From Aquatica leii (taxonomy: Eukaryota > Arthropoda > Insecta > Coleoptera > Lampyridae): a stretch of DNA of 64,000 bases. Made by a program: the position numbers and the translations under genes. The notes below the pieces were generated by a model. It saw only the letters and a program-made list of their open reading frames with translations. It was not told the origin of the DNA and ran no database searches. The stretch spans positions 97,886,806-97,950,805 of the forward strand of contig CM069434.1 of assembly GCA_035610365.1 (NCBI GenBank), written 5' to 3'. Shown here piece after piece: positions 10,965 to 21,301 of the stretch. Each line of letters starts with the position of its first letter. Positions within the stretch are counted from its first letter, which is position 1.

Positions 10965-12361
10965 ATGAACGGATACATTTCATTAAATCACATGATTAAA
11001 ATCGAACCACCTAACATAAAAACAAACAACATAACGTATTACATCAATTACATGCCTCACCACGTGGTGTTGAAACAGTCAAGCCGAACAACAAAACTTC
11101 GGGTTGTTTTTAACGCGTCTCAATCGGATACTCAAGGTAAATCGTTAAACAACGTCTTGCTAGTAGGCCCCTCACTTCAAGATGATATATTTTCTATAAT
11201 CAATCGGTTTAGGAAACATAATTATGTAATAATCGCAGATATAACAAAAATGTATCGTCAAATTACTGTTAACAAATATCAACGCGATCTACAAAGAATC
11301 GTGTGGCGAAACAATCCTAACGATGAAATCACGCATTATCAATTAAACACGGTTACCTACGGTACGGGACCAGCATCATTCATAGCTACAAGATGCTTAA
11401 AACAAATCGCATTAGAAAATCAAGATAATTATCCACAAACGTGTCAAACAATAATAGAAGATTTTTACATGGATGATGTAATTTCTGGTAGCAACTCAAT
11501 AAAGAATACAAAAATTTTAAAAACCGGGTTAGAAGGGTTATTAAACAGCTCCGGATTTGAGTTAAGACAGTGGTTGTCGAATCACCCAAGCATCTTAACC
11601 GGATCGCAAATTAACAACAAAATCCAGCATAATTATTTAACAGACGACAAAACAGTAAAAACGTTAGGAGTTCTATGGAATTCAAAAGCAGACATGTTAC
11701 AGTACTCTTTTAATAGCGATAAGTCAACAACCAAGGTAACAAAACGAATAATTTTATCTGTAATTTCAAAAATATTTGATCCGTTAGGGTTAATCGGTTC
11801 AATAATCATCACAGCTAAAATAATGTTACAACAATTATGGAAACTTAAAATCGGATGGGACGAGTCAATTCCCCAAAATTTGTATACCATACATTGTGGT
11901 TAAAATTTTATGATCAGTTGCCATCATAATTAACGCAATACAATTACCAAGATAAGTTCTTATATCAAATTATATCGAAATTCAACTTCATGGTTTTTCA
12001 GATGCTTCGATAAGTGCTTACGGAGCATGTATCTACATTAGATTATTATTACAGCCGTTTATTAACAGCAAAATCTCGTGTAGCACCACTAAAATGTATA
12101 ACGTTACCTCGTTTGGAGCTGTGCGGAGCTTTATTATTAGCTAAATTACAATCAAAGGTCATACAAGCAATGAACATTAACTTTAAAAAAATATTTTATT
12201 GGTCTGATTCGGAAATTGTTTTATCATGGTTATCCGTAGAACCCGCTACTTGGAAGACCTTTGTTTGTAATCGTGTAGCAGAAATCCAAGGATTAACTAA
12301 AAACGGTACTTGGAATTATATAAAATCTAGCGAAAACCCATCCGACCTTATTGCACGATGA
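10965..12361 (+). pseudogene. BEL/Pao reverse transcriptase and RNase H
   Basis: The reverse transcriptase shows LRVVFNASQ, IIADITKMYRQI and the catalytic FYMDDVISG near 11463, so the polymerase motif is intact. The frame ends at 11901 (TAA). RNase H resumes at about 11995-12361 with [13 protein letters not shown] and a frameshift, then [14 protein letters not shown] and [13 protein letters not shown]; the acidic D, E and D are readable. Confidence 0.88.
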
Positions 12362-12601
12362 TGTACTCCAAACGAATTAATAAAATCTTCATTATGGTTA
12401 AACGGTCCACCGTGGTTAAGAAATGTTCAATCAGAATGGCCCACCGCCGTTTATACTCATGTAAATTTAGAAAAGGCTAAGAAAACCCAAACGTATATAA
12501 ATAATTTAGATAACGATCAAAGCATTCTACTTAAATATTCTTTATTTGATAAATTAAATCGAGTTGTTGCATACGTACTGCGGTTTATTAATAACACTAG
12601 A

Positions 12602-13971
12602 GTGACTAAGCGTGACCGAACTATAAACAATCTTAAAATCAATGAATTAGATCAAGCAAATAAATTAATTGTCACACTAATTCAGAAAAAATCTAAAATA
12701 GTTGCACCAAAAAGCAAGCTGTCTTCTTTAAATCCATTTTTAGATTCAGATGATATAATTCGTGTAGGCGGTCGATTAGGTAACTCCAAATTTGATTACT
12801 CTAAAAGGCATCCCATCCTATTACCCAAACATCATGTTACTAATTTGATAATTGAATATGAACATAAACGACTTCTGCATGCTGGCGCTCAACATGTTTT
12901 AGCATCACTGAGAAATAAATATTGGCCTTTAAACGGGAGAAACGCAGTCAGATTAGTATTACATAAATGCATAGTCTGTTATAAGGCAAACCCTCGTGTG
13001 TCAACTCCTCTAATGGGTGAACTGCCTAGCAATCGCGTAACTTATACCAGACCATTCGAAACGAGCGGAGTAGATTGCGCTGGACCATTTTTGATTAAGG
13101 ATGGTAAGACTCGAAATCGTAAAATTGTAAAATTTTTGTTTATCTCTTTATTTGTTTTAACACTAAAGCGGTTCATTTAGAGTTGGCTGGTGATTTAACT
13201 ACAGAATCATTTTTGAATGCGTTAAAGAGGTTCATTGCTAGAAGAGGTTTGTGCAAACAAATTTATTCTGATAACGCGACAAATTTTGTAGGCGCAAATA
13301 ACGAATTGCGAAAAATCAACGAGCGATTAAATCAATTAACCAATGATTTAAATGTACATCGATATCTTATTAACAACAAAATAACTTGGAACATCATTCC
13401 TCCTCAGGCACCTCATTTTGGCGGTCTGTGGGAGCAGGCTATAAGATCTGTCAAACATCATTTGAAACGCATTTTAAATATTGAACACATGGATTTCGAG
13501 CAGTTTTACACATTACTAACCCGAATAGAATCAATCCTAAACTCGCGTCCTCTTTGTCCTTTATCTAACGACCCTAACGATCTCGAACCCCTAACCCCAG
13601 GACACTTTTTAATAGGCACGCAGCTTACTTCATTTCCAGAAGATGACTTTACTGCCGTTACAAAAAATAAACTAACAAAGTATCAAAGACAGCAGCAATG
13701 GATTCAACATTTTTGGAATCGATGGTCCAACGAATACATTAATAATCTACAGCAGCGAACAAAGTGGAAGTTTCCAAATGAAGGGAATTTGGCCATTAAC
13801 AAATTAGTTCTGATCAAAGATGACAACCTTCCGGTCCAACAATGGAAGCTGGGACGCATCATCGCTTGTTATCCAGGCAGAGATGGTATAGTACGTACAG
13901 CCGAAATTCGTACTAGTAATGGTGTCCTAAAACGAGCATTCTCAAGAGTGTGCATCTTACCAATCGACTAA
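12602..13971 (+). pseudogene. BEL/Pao integrase, copy A
   Basis: The zinc-binding HHCC domain is seen as HKRLLHAGAQH and CIVCYKA. The catalytic core has VDCAGPF, YSDNATNFVGA and GGLWEQA (D, D and E). The DUF5641-like tail ends FSRVCILPID. In copy A the segment just after the first catalytic D (near 13128-13180) is garbled and ends in a TAG. Copy B has the normal TYVCLFICFNTKAVHLEL there, so copy A has a local multi-base change. Confidence 0.88.
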
Positions 13972-14020
13972 TCTTTCAATTTTTTGGGTTTGAAGGTAAA
14001 TTCCTTCAAGGAGGCCGGTA

Positions 14021-14213
14021 TGTTGCGTATTCGTTGCGATTCAATTTGGGATTCCTGGTTTGGATTGATAAGTGTTGTTGTGATTGTAGATATAAATTGA
14101 AAACGTATTATTGTTATTGCATTTTTCAACATCGTATGTTGTATCAAGTTTAATAAACGTATGTTATTTTGAATCAAGTTATTCAATTAAACAAAATATA
14201 ACGAAAAATTATA
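14021..14213 (+). repeat. 3' LTR of BEL/Pao element
   Basis: 193 bp. It starts TGTTGCGTATTCG right after the purine-rich CAAGGAGGCCGG (polypurine tract position). It ends AATTATA and is followed by the target copy ATGTG. Confidence 0.9.
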
Positions 14214-14218
14214 ATGTG

Positions 14219-14723
14219 TGGATAATGTAAGGAAGATGCAGCACTCCAACTTAACTACCCGTCCACCACGCGACGCTTTAACGCGCACATCACAAACCTT
14301 ATAGTCAACAACTGGCGAACTAACAGTATTCTCCTGCTGCACAGAATCATTAACCATTTCTTCCACTTCATCGTCTGTCGATTCCTTAGGTGGTTCCACA
14401 CATTCTAAGGGATAAACTCGCTGTATTGGTCTTAGCAATTGACCTTTATCAGTTTGCACACGCACTAACCGAATTACATTGTCTCTACCAGGAAGCACTT
14501 CGATTATACGCCCTAATGGCCAATCCAAGCGTTTCGAGATATCATTACCAATTAACACAACGTCACCTATCATAAAACTTTGAGGACGTTTGTATTTATA
14601 AAATTGTCTCAATTGCCCCAAATACTCGACCCAAAACCGTTTTCGTAATACATTTCGCAACGATTGCAAATATGTAAGACGCCTTTTCAATGACGTAGCG
14701 TCAATAACATCACACTCCGGCAC
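14219..14723 (-). pseudogene. BEL relic DUF5641 tail
   Basis: Carboxy end of a BEL polyprotein: RKRFWVEYLGQLRQFYKYKR, then IGDVVLIGNDISKRLDWPLG and ending near SRGGRVVK. This is the DUF5641 fold that follows integrase in BEL elements. The frame runs into the 3' LTR of the plus-strand BEL element. Confidence 0.85.
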
Positions 14724-14903
14724 ATCAGACTCTTTTAATTCTCGTAAAAACTTTACTGGCGTTAACAGTATTAAATGTTCTTGGTCATGAAATTATAACC
14801 GCCTCAGCGAATGATACAACCTTGCGGCGATTGTTGCTGCTTAAAGTTCTAGCCTAGCAATCGACAACTTCTTCAAAGGCGCTATACGAGATTTCGCTTG
14901 AAT

Positions 14904-16100
14904 CTAGTTAACGTGGATGTTGTCCAGCATTTCTACTCGTAAATAAATAACGCACGCATAAGCGTCTTTGCTGGCATCGCAATAAACGTGCAAACTAACA
15001 TCATTAGCTTCACTTGTACCACCCATTATCCATCTCGGGATTTCAATACGGAAAAGTGTCGGTAGTTCAGTTTGCCATTTAACAAATGATTCTCTGCTTA
15101 TATCATCTACTTCGTCGTCCCAGCCTAATCCATCTTTCCATAACTTCTGCGGTAGTAGTTTCGGCAATATTGTGGCGGGACATGTAAATCCAAGTGGATC
15201 AAAAATGCGTTGAGCCGTTGAAAGTATAACCCTCTTCGTGACGATTTGATCATTGACTTCAATCTTACTCTCTCCCGAAACAGACAGTTTATCACTTTTC
15301 TTATCCCAACACATGCCCAGCACCATTGTTGACCCCAAAACTTTAGACTCAACCGAAAACTCCCAGTCCCTTAAGTCAAATTTGGCCAACGCCATGACTT
15401 GCGTCGCCTCGCGAATAAATTTGGAAAGTTCAGTTACACCCGACACACTGGTTACACAATTGTCTACATAAAAACTTTCACGCAATTTATAAATAGTGTT
15501 CTCGGAACAATCAAACGAAATCGAATCAAATCCACGCGCACAACATTCTAAATGATGGTTCATTGTAGCTCCAAGCAAAAAAGGACTACAATTAACCCCG
15601 AATACTACCCTTTTGTGTCGAAATATAAGTTCTTTACCATCTTCAGTTTGCCACAAAAATTGCAACCAGTCCCTATCGACTTGACTTAATCCAACCTGCA
15701 AACACGCCTTGCGAATGTCCGAAATGGCACCTAGCTTCTCCATTCTAAATTTCAACATAATTGACGGAATGAGTTCAATAAGGTTCAATCCCTTCTCTAG
15801 ACACTGATTTAAAGATGGATGATTCTTTTCTCTCGCCGAAGCATCAAATACTGGTCGAACTTTTGTGGTACTATTTTCTTTAAAAACGGGTCTGTGCGGC
15901 AAATAATCTGACACCAGCTCGATAATGTCTTCTTCTAACCAGCCAGCAAAAATCTTACTATACTCCAAAAACATACCATTCGTTTTTAGCTTCTTTATGG
16001 TAGAATCGAGTCGCTTTTTGCTTAACATATATTTAGATGGTAATGATGAATGTCCTTCGATCCAAGGTAAGCAAACTTCGTAACGGCCGTCTTCTTTCAC
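14904..16100 (-). pseudogene. BEL relic reverse transcriptase with start of RNase H
   Basis: Long open frame of 398 codons. Motifs are VRPVFDASAREKNHPSLNQ, AISDIRKACLQVGL, VFGVNCSPFLLG and the catalytic box FYVDNCVTS, which has Asn in place of the second Asp. It then runs to RIFDPLGFTCPATI and the beginning of RNase H (LHVYCDASKDAYACVIYL). It ends abruptly about 180 bp before the DUF5641 fragment, so most of RNase H and all of the integrase core are deleted. Confidence 0.85.
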
Positions 16101-16122
16101 AGCTACGGTTTGATCAAAAAAT

Positions 16123-16695
16123 TTACATACGGCTTTCTCTTTCTACTTTGGATACTAAATCAGAAGGTGCTTCTATCCCCAATACATCCAATTCCCATAA
16201 TTTCTCTACCGTTACAGTCATACTAGTACTAACCCCACTATTTATGCTTGCTACTTTACCCATAATGGTCCAACCTAACAATGTCTCAAAAACCACAAGA
16301 CCATTTTTTAACTGATGACACCTGCCCGTGTGCAACTTTCCAGCCAGATCAGCGCCGATGAATAATTCAATAGGACCTACACAATTCAAATCAGTCAGTT
16401 GAACACCTAACATGTTCAACTCATTTATCCAGGGACCCGTCTGAACTGGTGCAACGTTACTACAAATAACATTCTGGTCCATTGCTTCAAAAGTACACGC
16501 ATATTTGCCATCCAAACTAAGCAATCTTATCTCGTAACAAGCATGCTGTTGATCAATAGTGCTAACGCCACCAAACAATGCATGAATGACCTTTACACTT
16601 TTTTTTGCAACATACTGAAGATGTTCAGCAACTTCGCGCAACAAGTAGGTACTTTGGGAACCTTTGTCAATAATCGCCCGCACTTCTTTGAACAA
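16123..16695 (-). pseudogene. BEL relic protease region
   Basis: Aspartic protease-like start with VRAIIDKGSQSTYLLREV. The catalytic Asp is present but the usual D-S/T-G reads D-K-G, so activity would be lost if this is real. The following part has GADLAGKL and ETLLGWTIMGK, typical of the segment before BEL reverse transcriptase. Confidence 0.75.
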
Positions 16696-17309
16696 TGTTC
16701 ACTGCGTATAATAACCCTCAATGTTTGCAAAATAACATGCGTTTCCGTAAAATTCGCTAATGTTTTGTCTTTGTGCACTTCTTCATTCACAGGCTGAGCA
16801 TTAATATTTATTTTCTGAAAGTCAGCTAATTTGCTACACAGAATAACAGCGCGTTGTCCATTGCAAATGACGCATCTTACACGTTTGCGACATCTTTTAC
16901 TTTGATGACTGAATCGTCGCGCAGCGAAAACATTCCTTCTTTTGCTTTCAAAACGTGCTCTAAAACAAATATCTTTATTATGTGGTCCGTCACAAAAACA
17001 CATTTGTTTGTTAAATTTATTAAACCCAACGCTGTAGGCTTAATGTCACTTTTAACCTTTGGTTTTGCCTTACTTTCCGAACTCTTCAGGCCAAACCCTT
17101 CCATTGCCAACGAAATCCGTTCTTCTCCTTCCACCTCTACTTTCAGGAAATTCATTAACCTGGAAAGTCTGCCCTTCATCGAAGAATCAGTTAAAGAATT
17201 AAAATATGAGGACCTCTGCCAAACACGTAATATTTCTTCTGGTAGACACGATTCTACCAACGGATATAACATTGCAGCATAGGTTTGCGTGGTCACGCCT
17301 AATGTTTCT

Positions 17310-18356
17310 TAGGGTGACCAGACGTACTATTTTTAAGAGTATTGTTCTCTTTTTCAAGTCATTGTACTCTGTACTCTTACTTTTTTTTTAAAACTGCTAA
17401 ATGTTCTCTAAATTTAAAAAAATATGATATATTTTATAATAATTATAACAATTTTTAGTTTAATGCTTTAACACGAGGTTTTGCGACTGCGTGAATGCCC
17501 AATGACGAACTTAAACGAATTGAGAGTGAAGAAATTACAGGAGTTGAAGTATCTTCGCACTATTTTTGCTTATTAGAGAAATATATCGATAGACAGGAAC
17601 ACAACTTTTTTCCTTTCACTACAAAAAACTTACTAAGCAAACTTGTCGAAGAAGATGTGATAAAAGAAGAATATGCTTATTCGGTGTCAAAAAGATTTTA
17701 TTACGAGGTCGTTTGTTACTTGCAGTCATGGTCAAGGCGATTTTTTGAAGAATCCAATAAGATAAAGTACTTTCTTCTCAAGCAGACTATGACATACAAA
17801 GAATTTGAAGAATCTTTTTCTTACTTTTACTCTAGGGCAAAAAATCACATTTTAGATTTAGAACATATAACAACTGACAATCATATTTTTAATACTTACA
17901 GTGCAATTGGAAAATGTATTGAGGAACACGTTAAAGAATGGGAGGAAAAAAAGGAAAGCCTAATAGCAAGATGGAGATTCGTTTACAGTGATCTAGTGAA
18001 GAGTGAATGTGATGTAATATTAACAAAATCTTTAATCAGTTTTATCTTTACGTTACCTGGTTCAAATGCGCAGTGTGAAAGACTTTTTAGCATAATTAAA
18101 AATTACTGGACTGAAGAAAAGAGTAGGTTAACTGTTCATACGGTAGAACAAGTAATGAAGGTTAAATTTAATATAAAAATGACATGTATGGAATTTTATC
18201 ATGCAATCAAAGATGACATTAATTTGCTGAAGAAAGCAAAGACATCTCAAAATATGTAAAATTGTAATGATTACAATAAAACTAAAGTTAATATTAATAT
18301 TAAATATTATTATTTGAGCAGTGTACTCTTTTTATTTTAAAATTTGTGGTCACCCT
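17310..18356 (+). mobile_element. hAT-family deletion derivative inside BEL gag
   Basis: 1047-bp element with short inverted ends (TAGGGTGACCA at 17310 and TGGTCACCCT ending at 18356). The 8-bp target duplication ATGTTTCT is at 17302-17309 and 18357-18364. An 8-bp duplication is the hAT hallmark. GTACTCTGTACTCTT-like words occur near both ends, as expected for subterminal transposase sites. Excising the element with one target copy restores the gag reading frame exactly. Confidence 0.92.
17495..18259 (+). pseudogene. hAT transposase C-terminal fragment
   Basis: An open frame of 254 codons, much shorter than the roughly 600 residues usual for hAT transposases. Its end shows the hAT dimerisation domain: FIFTLPGSNAQCERLFSIIK followed by VEQVMKVKFN. 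The BED finger and most of the RNase-H-like catalytic core are missing, so it cannot be a working transposase. The frame is open despite lying in a relic, so the hAT copy is probably younger than the BEL copy. Confidence 0.85.
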
Positions 18357-19222
18357 ATGTTTCTAGCGCACGTAGCTGCGACTCGATTTTGTCATACAGA
18401 GCTGAAACTGATAAACGCTTGCCATTAACAACATTTGCTAAAACCAACTTTAATAATTCTCTGACGTAAAATTCTACCAACACTTCCTCTCTGCCAAACC
18501 GCGCTCTTAAGCTGTCGATCGCTTTTTCATAATTTTCGGCAGTAGGAGGAAAGCTGTCTACCAAATCACGCGCTCTGGTTTTTGGCGTAATGATTTGTAA
18601 TAAATACTGAAATTTGTCTTCCAAAACTATATCTTCGTGTTCGTGAATCTTTGAACTGGCTCCAGAATGGCAACCAATCTTTATTTCACCGCCAAACTTT
18701 TGAAATTCTAATTTTGGTAATTTAAACTTACGGTTTGTTGCATATGATAGCGGATTTGCTGACGCTCGACTTCATCATCTTGTGTACGCTTTAACTGGTT
18801 ATATTGTACCTCAATCTGTTAAATGTAGTTGCGTAATTATCACATGCTTTACTTTCGTCGGCTAAATCATCTTCATCCGCATCGTCATTCAACAATTGTT
18901 CATAAACTTCAGTATCTACACTTTTTAAATTAAATTCTTTATCGACAAGCAACATCCAATGTGCTTCGATTTCAGCAATATCAACGACCGCGGCATTCAA
19001 AAGTTCTCGAACTTCGTTCGCAATTCGCGTAAACGCCGCCCGACGCGTCGATCTTCTTCTTTCAACGCTTCCATTTTTACTCACTTAACGTCGAAATAAT
19101 TGTTAACAAAAGCACTCTTCTTGGAATCGAATTCACAAGACGGCCAATTATTCTTAACAATTGTTTACCTTGTACCGAAGTATCACTACCTTTTCAGCAC
19201 TAAAACACTTTAACAACACAGT

Positions 19223-19238
19223 CCTGTCACGGTCGCCA
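19223..19238 (-). other. tRNA primer-binding site of BEL relic
   Basis: The minus strand reads TGGCGACCGTGACAGG. This is a perfect match to a primer-binding sequence known from several insect LTR elements and attributed to tRNA-Arg. It fixes the 5' end and direction of the relic. Confidence 0.75.
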
Positions 19239-19241
19239 ATT

Positions 19242-19465
19242 TGTTTCGTAAACAAATAAAATTACTGTGTGCGGTTTTAAAATGCTTTTAATGTAGAAAC
19301 GTTGACTAAAACAACAACCAAAGCCATATTTCAACGACTGTTTTTTACAAAATTATCGTTACAAAAACAGTCAAAAAAACACTTCAAAAATGTTCTCTTG
19401 TTTTTTTTTCTAATTAACGAAAACGATAAACGATAAAACGATATGAAAAATACGTACACGCAACA
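19242..19465 (-). repeat. Probable 5' LTR of minus-strand BEL relic
   Basis: Proposed from TGTTGCGTGTACG (minus, from 19465) to GAAACA (19242), immediately before the primer-binding site. The start resembles the TGTTGCGTATTCG start of the plus-strand element. Without a second LTR the outer boundary is a guess. Confidence 0.45.
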
Positions 19466-19884
19466 TCAAAGTTTTCATTAAACACACATAGCCTTCCAAA
19501 GCTACGTATTGTGACTTCTGTTAACATTTAACATACACTAAGAATATTATATTTATCTCGAGGGAGTGCAAGAACGTATGTGAATTATGGATAGAAATTT
19601 GTCAATTATGAGACTAAGTTGGTGGAAATTGAAAGGACTGTAGGTGAATTCTGAAAACTTGAAAAAAATGAAAACGATTGCTATTAACTTGATTAATAAA
19701 ATAGGATTTGGGATAAACGAAAAAGGATCCGTAATATTTGTATACAATTCAAGATTTAAGCACCTCTGCTTGTTTGTGAATCAATAGAGGCACTAAATGC
19801 AGAAACAATTGGGAAATCGATTAAGTTTAAGTTGTGAACAAAGAAAGATCTGTAAGACAGGCAATAAATTGGAAAACATTACAC

Positions 19885-20469
19885 ACCTAGAGTATTTTTT
19901 GAATTTTTGCTTTAATTAATCTAGATTTAATATTATAAATTATCCTTTTCTGTTTCCTAATAATATTTTGTAATTTTCTTTGTTTTTCACTCACTTGACG
20001 AATGTTGATATCGATTTCTACAAAATACAAAAGTAATAAATCTGTTATATCTACAATGTCATTACTTACTTGATTGCTGTGAAGTGCCTGCTACTTTATT
20101 GGTAGCTATTTTGGTACGCAGAAGCCTTGCAGCACACTCAGCAGAAGGGACAATTTTGCTAGAAGTTTTTGTGTTGTACTGCAACATTTGAACGTGGAGT
20201 ACCAACTCGAGTTTGTTCACTCTCTTCACATGAACCTGTTTAAAACAAATAGTTATGCATAGTAAATAAAGCATGTATTTAATCATACCATTCGGAATTG
20301 CATTGCGACACAATTTAGTAGCATCCACCAATGCAATACATTGGCAATCGGTAGCGCACAAATAATTTCTTAATGTGTTAAATGGTTTAAGTTTTAAATC
20401 TTCGATGCACCATTTCCAACCACAAATCCCAATGGTCCTTAATTCTTGGTAAAGTAACAACAACAACAA
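19885..20469 (-). CDS. Possible small multi-exon gene, unknown function
   Basis: Three minus-strand blocks look like exons. Block a (about 20469-20289) contains DLKLKPFNTLRNYLCATD and ends at a GTATGA donor. Block b starts after a TTTTAAACAG acceptor near 20236 and runs to a GTAAGT donor near 20073. Block c starts after TTTTGTAG at 20017 and encodes a basic, likely helical end (VSEKQRKLQNIIRKQKRI) to a stop near 19885. Blocks b and c join in frame, but a and b do not in the obvious phase. No family recognised. It could be an old mobile-element gene or a chance arrangement. Confidence 0.35.
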
Positions 20470-20629
20470 ATAAGTGAGCCATAATGTAAATCAATATGAC
20501 TGCAGTAAAAGAATATAATATTCTGACTGCAATAAACCAAAACAAAAAAGAGAAAGAGGAGTCAGTACAATAGTGCTAGATGATCCCCAAAACGGTAAAA
20601 CGGTCGTACATTCCCTAATAGCACACAGC

Positions 20630-20935
20630 TCCATTGGACGTCCAGTTTAAGTCTAATAAAGGTCTGAACGTCTATGGACCTTTAACGACTCAACAAACAC
20701 AAAGATGTCCCAAGGACGTCTCTGGGACATGATGTAGTGGATCACTGGATATCCCAAATTCGTCCCATTTTGGTATTGTGTACGTCCTAGGGACATTCAT
20801 AAGACGTTCTTTTGTCGCAACTGTGTGCATCCCTACGATGTCCTTATAAGACATCTTTGCGCATCCGCGTAGGATGTCTACAGAATGTCCCTTTCAGATG
20901 GCTGTAGGATATATCCTTTCTCTTTTTCTACATAT
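20630..20935. repeat. Irregular array of GGACGTCC-like motifs
   Basis: About a dozen close variants of GGACGTC, GGACAT, AGACGTT and GATGTCC lie in both orientations over roughly 300 bp. Examples are TTGGACGTCCAG at 20634, AAGGACGTCTCTGGGACAT at about 20713, and GATGTCCTTATAAGACATC at about 20838. Spacing is irregular. A similar pair, CTGGACGTCC and GGATGTCCAG, forms a hairpin at 62253. Origin is unknown. Confidence 0.7.
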
Positions 20936-21042
20936 GTATATGAATTGGAAAAATAAATTGAGAGCAGGGTCTCGTCGGCCATATTTACACTTAGAGTGTA
21001 ATCTCTAGTAGGTGCTGCTTTAATAGTGAAGTTATTAAAATT

Positions 21043-21170
21043 AAAAAGTTATACTACTGTGAGCCAGGTAGCGCAACAAAAAGTATTATAAAATGTGTAA
21101 AAGCAGCAATTTTTTACAAATAAAGAAGTTACACTATTGAAAGCCAGATGTCGCAAAAATTATAAAAGTT
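21043..21170 (+). repeat. Imperfect direct repeat of about 45 bp
   Basis: AGTTATACTACTGTGAGCCA followed by a GGTAGCGCAA-type core at 21046 recurs in altered form as AGTTACACTATTGAAAGCCA with GATGTCGCAA at about 21127. The two units are about 80 bp apart. Confidence 0.5.
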
Positions 21171-21301
21171 TAGTGGTGGGAATAATTGCGATTATTCTCT
21201 TGAGAATGTTCGTTATCGCACGACTATCATTTTTGCGATAGTTTTATCAGTTACTAAGCTAAATGCTTTTTACCAAAGGATTTTTATTACAGCAAACATT
21301 C

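Larger units (their letters stand above)
8894..14213 (+). mobile_element. BEL/Pao LTR retrotransposon, copy A
   Basis: Complete element boundaries: 5' LTR 8894-9045, 3' LTR 14021-14213, and a 5-bp target duplication ATGTG at 8889-8893 and 14214-14218. LTRs start TGTTGCGTATTCG; the 5' one ends TACA and the 3' one TATA. Between them is a decayed gag-pol with the BEL order protease, reverse transcriptase, RNase H, integrase and DUF5641-like tail. Several stops and frameshifts make it inactive. It is inserted between the end of a minus-strand BEL relic and the kinesin gene. Confidence 0.95.
1..14370. repeat. Copy A of a ~30-kb-period direct duplication
   Basis: This block matches 29849-44200 base for base over long stretches, in the same orientation. 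It includes the kinesin gene, the foldback, the BEL/Pao element and the beginning of the minus-strand BEL relic. Differences are mostly single-base length changes in A/T runs, plus a few short clusters of substitutions. The left boundary is not visible because the window begins inside the repeat, so the true copy may extend further left. The right limit of homology is set by the N gap after copy B, not by loss of similarity. Confidence 0.97.
16877..19084 (-). pseudogene. BEL relic gag, interrupted by a hAT insertion
   Basis: Starts MSKNGSVERRRSTRRAAFTR at 19084 (BEL gag amino end). It continues out of frame through KLPKLEFQKFGGEI near 18710, then EDKFQYLLQII and FYVRELLKLV up to 18365. After the hAT insertion it resumes at 17301 with TTQTYAAMLYPLVES and LPEEILRVWQR. 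Removing the hAT and one 8-bp target copy makes the frame continuous across the site. The zinc-knuckle part lies at 16593-17003 (CFCDGPHNKDIC, CRKRVRCVIC), shifted in frame. Confidence 0.82.
14214..19465 (-). mobile_element. Minus-strand BEL/Pao relic, split and internally deleted
   Basis: Runs right to left: 5' LTR about 19465-19242, primer-binding site 19238-19223, gag, protease, reverse transcriptase, then a short DUF5641 end. The integrase core is missing. A hAT derivative (17310-18356) sits in gag. The end of its reading frame continues across the plus-strand BEL element: reading minus from 14214 into 8893 through the single ATGTG target gives a continuous frame to a stop at 8871. No 3' LTR is visible before kinesin exon 1, so the element is 3'-truncated or the last codons read into flanking DNA. 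Confidence 0.85.

Noticed and set aside
17495-18259. Host gene with a 254-residue product
   Set aside because: The protein ends in a hAT dimerisation motif and the frame lies wholly between hAT inverted ends with an 8-bp target duplication.
20630-20935. CRISPR-like array
   Set aside because: Motifs are short, in both orientations, irregularly spaced and variable; no uniform repeat or spacer, and the DNA is from an animal.
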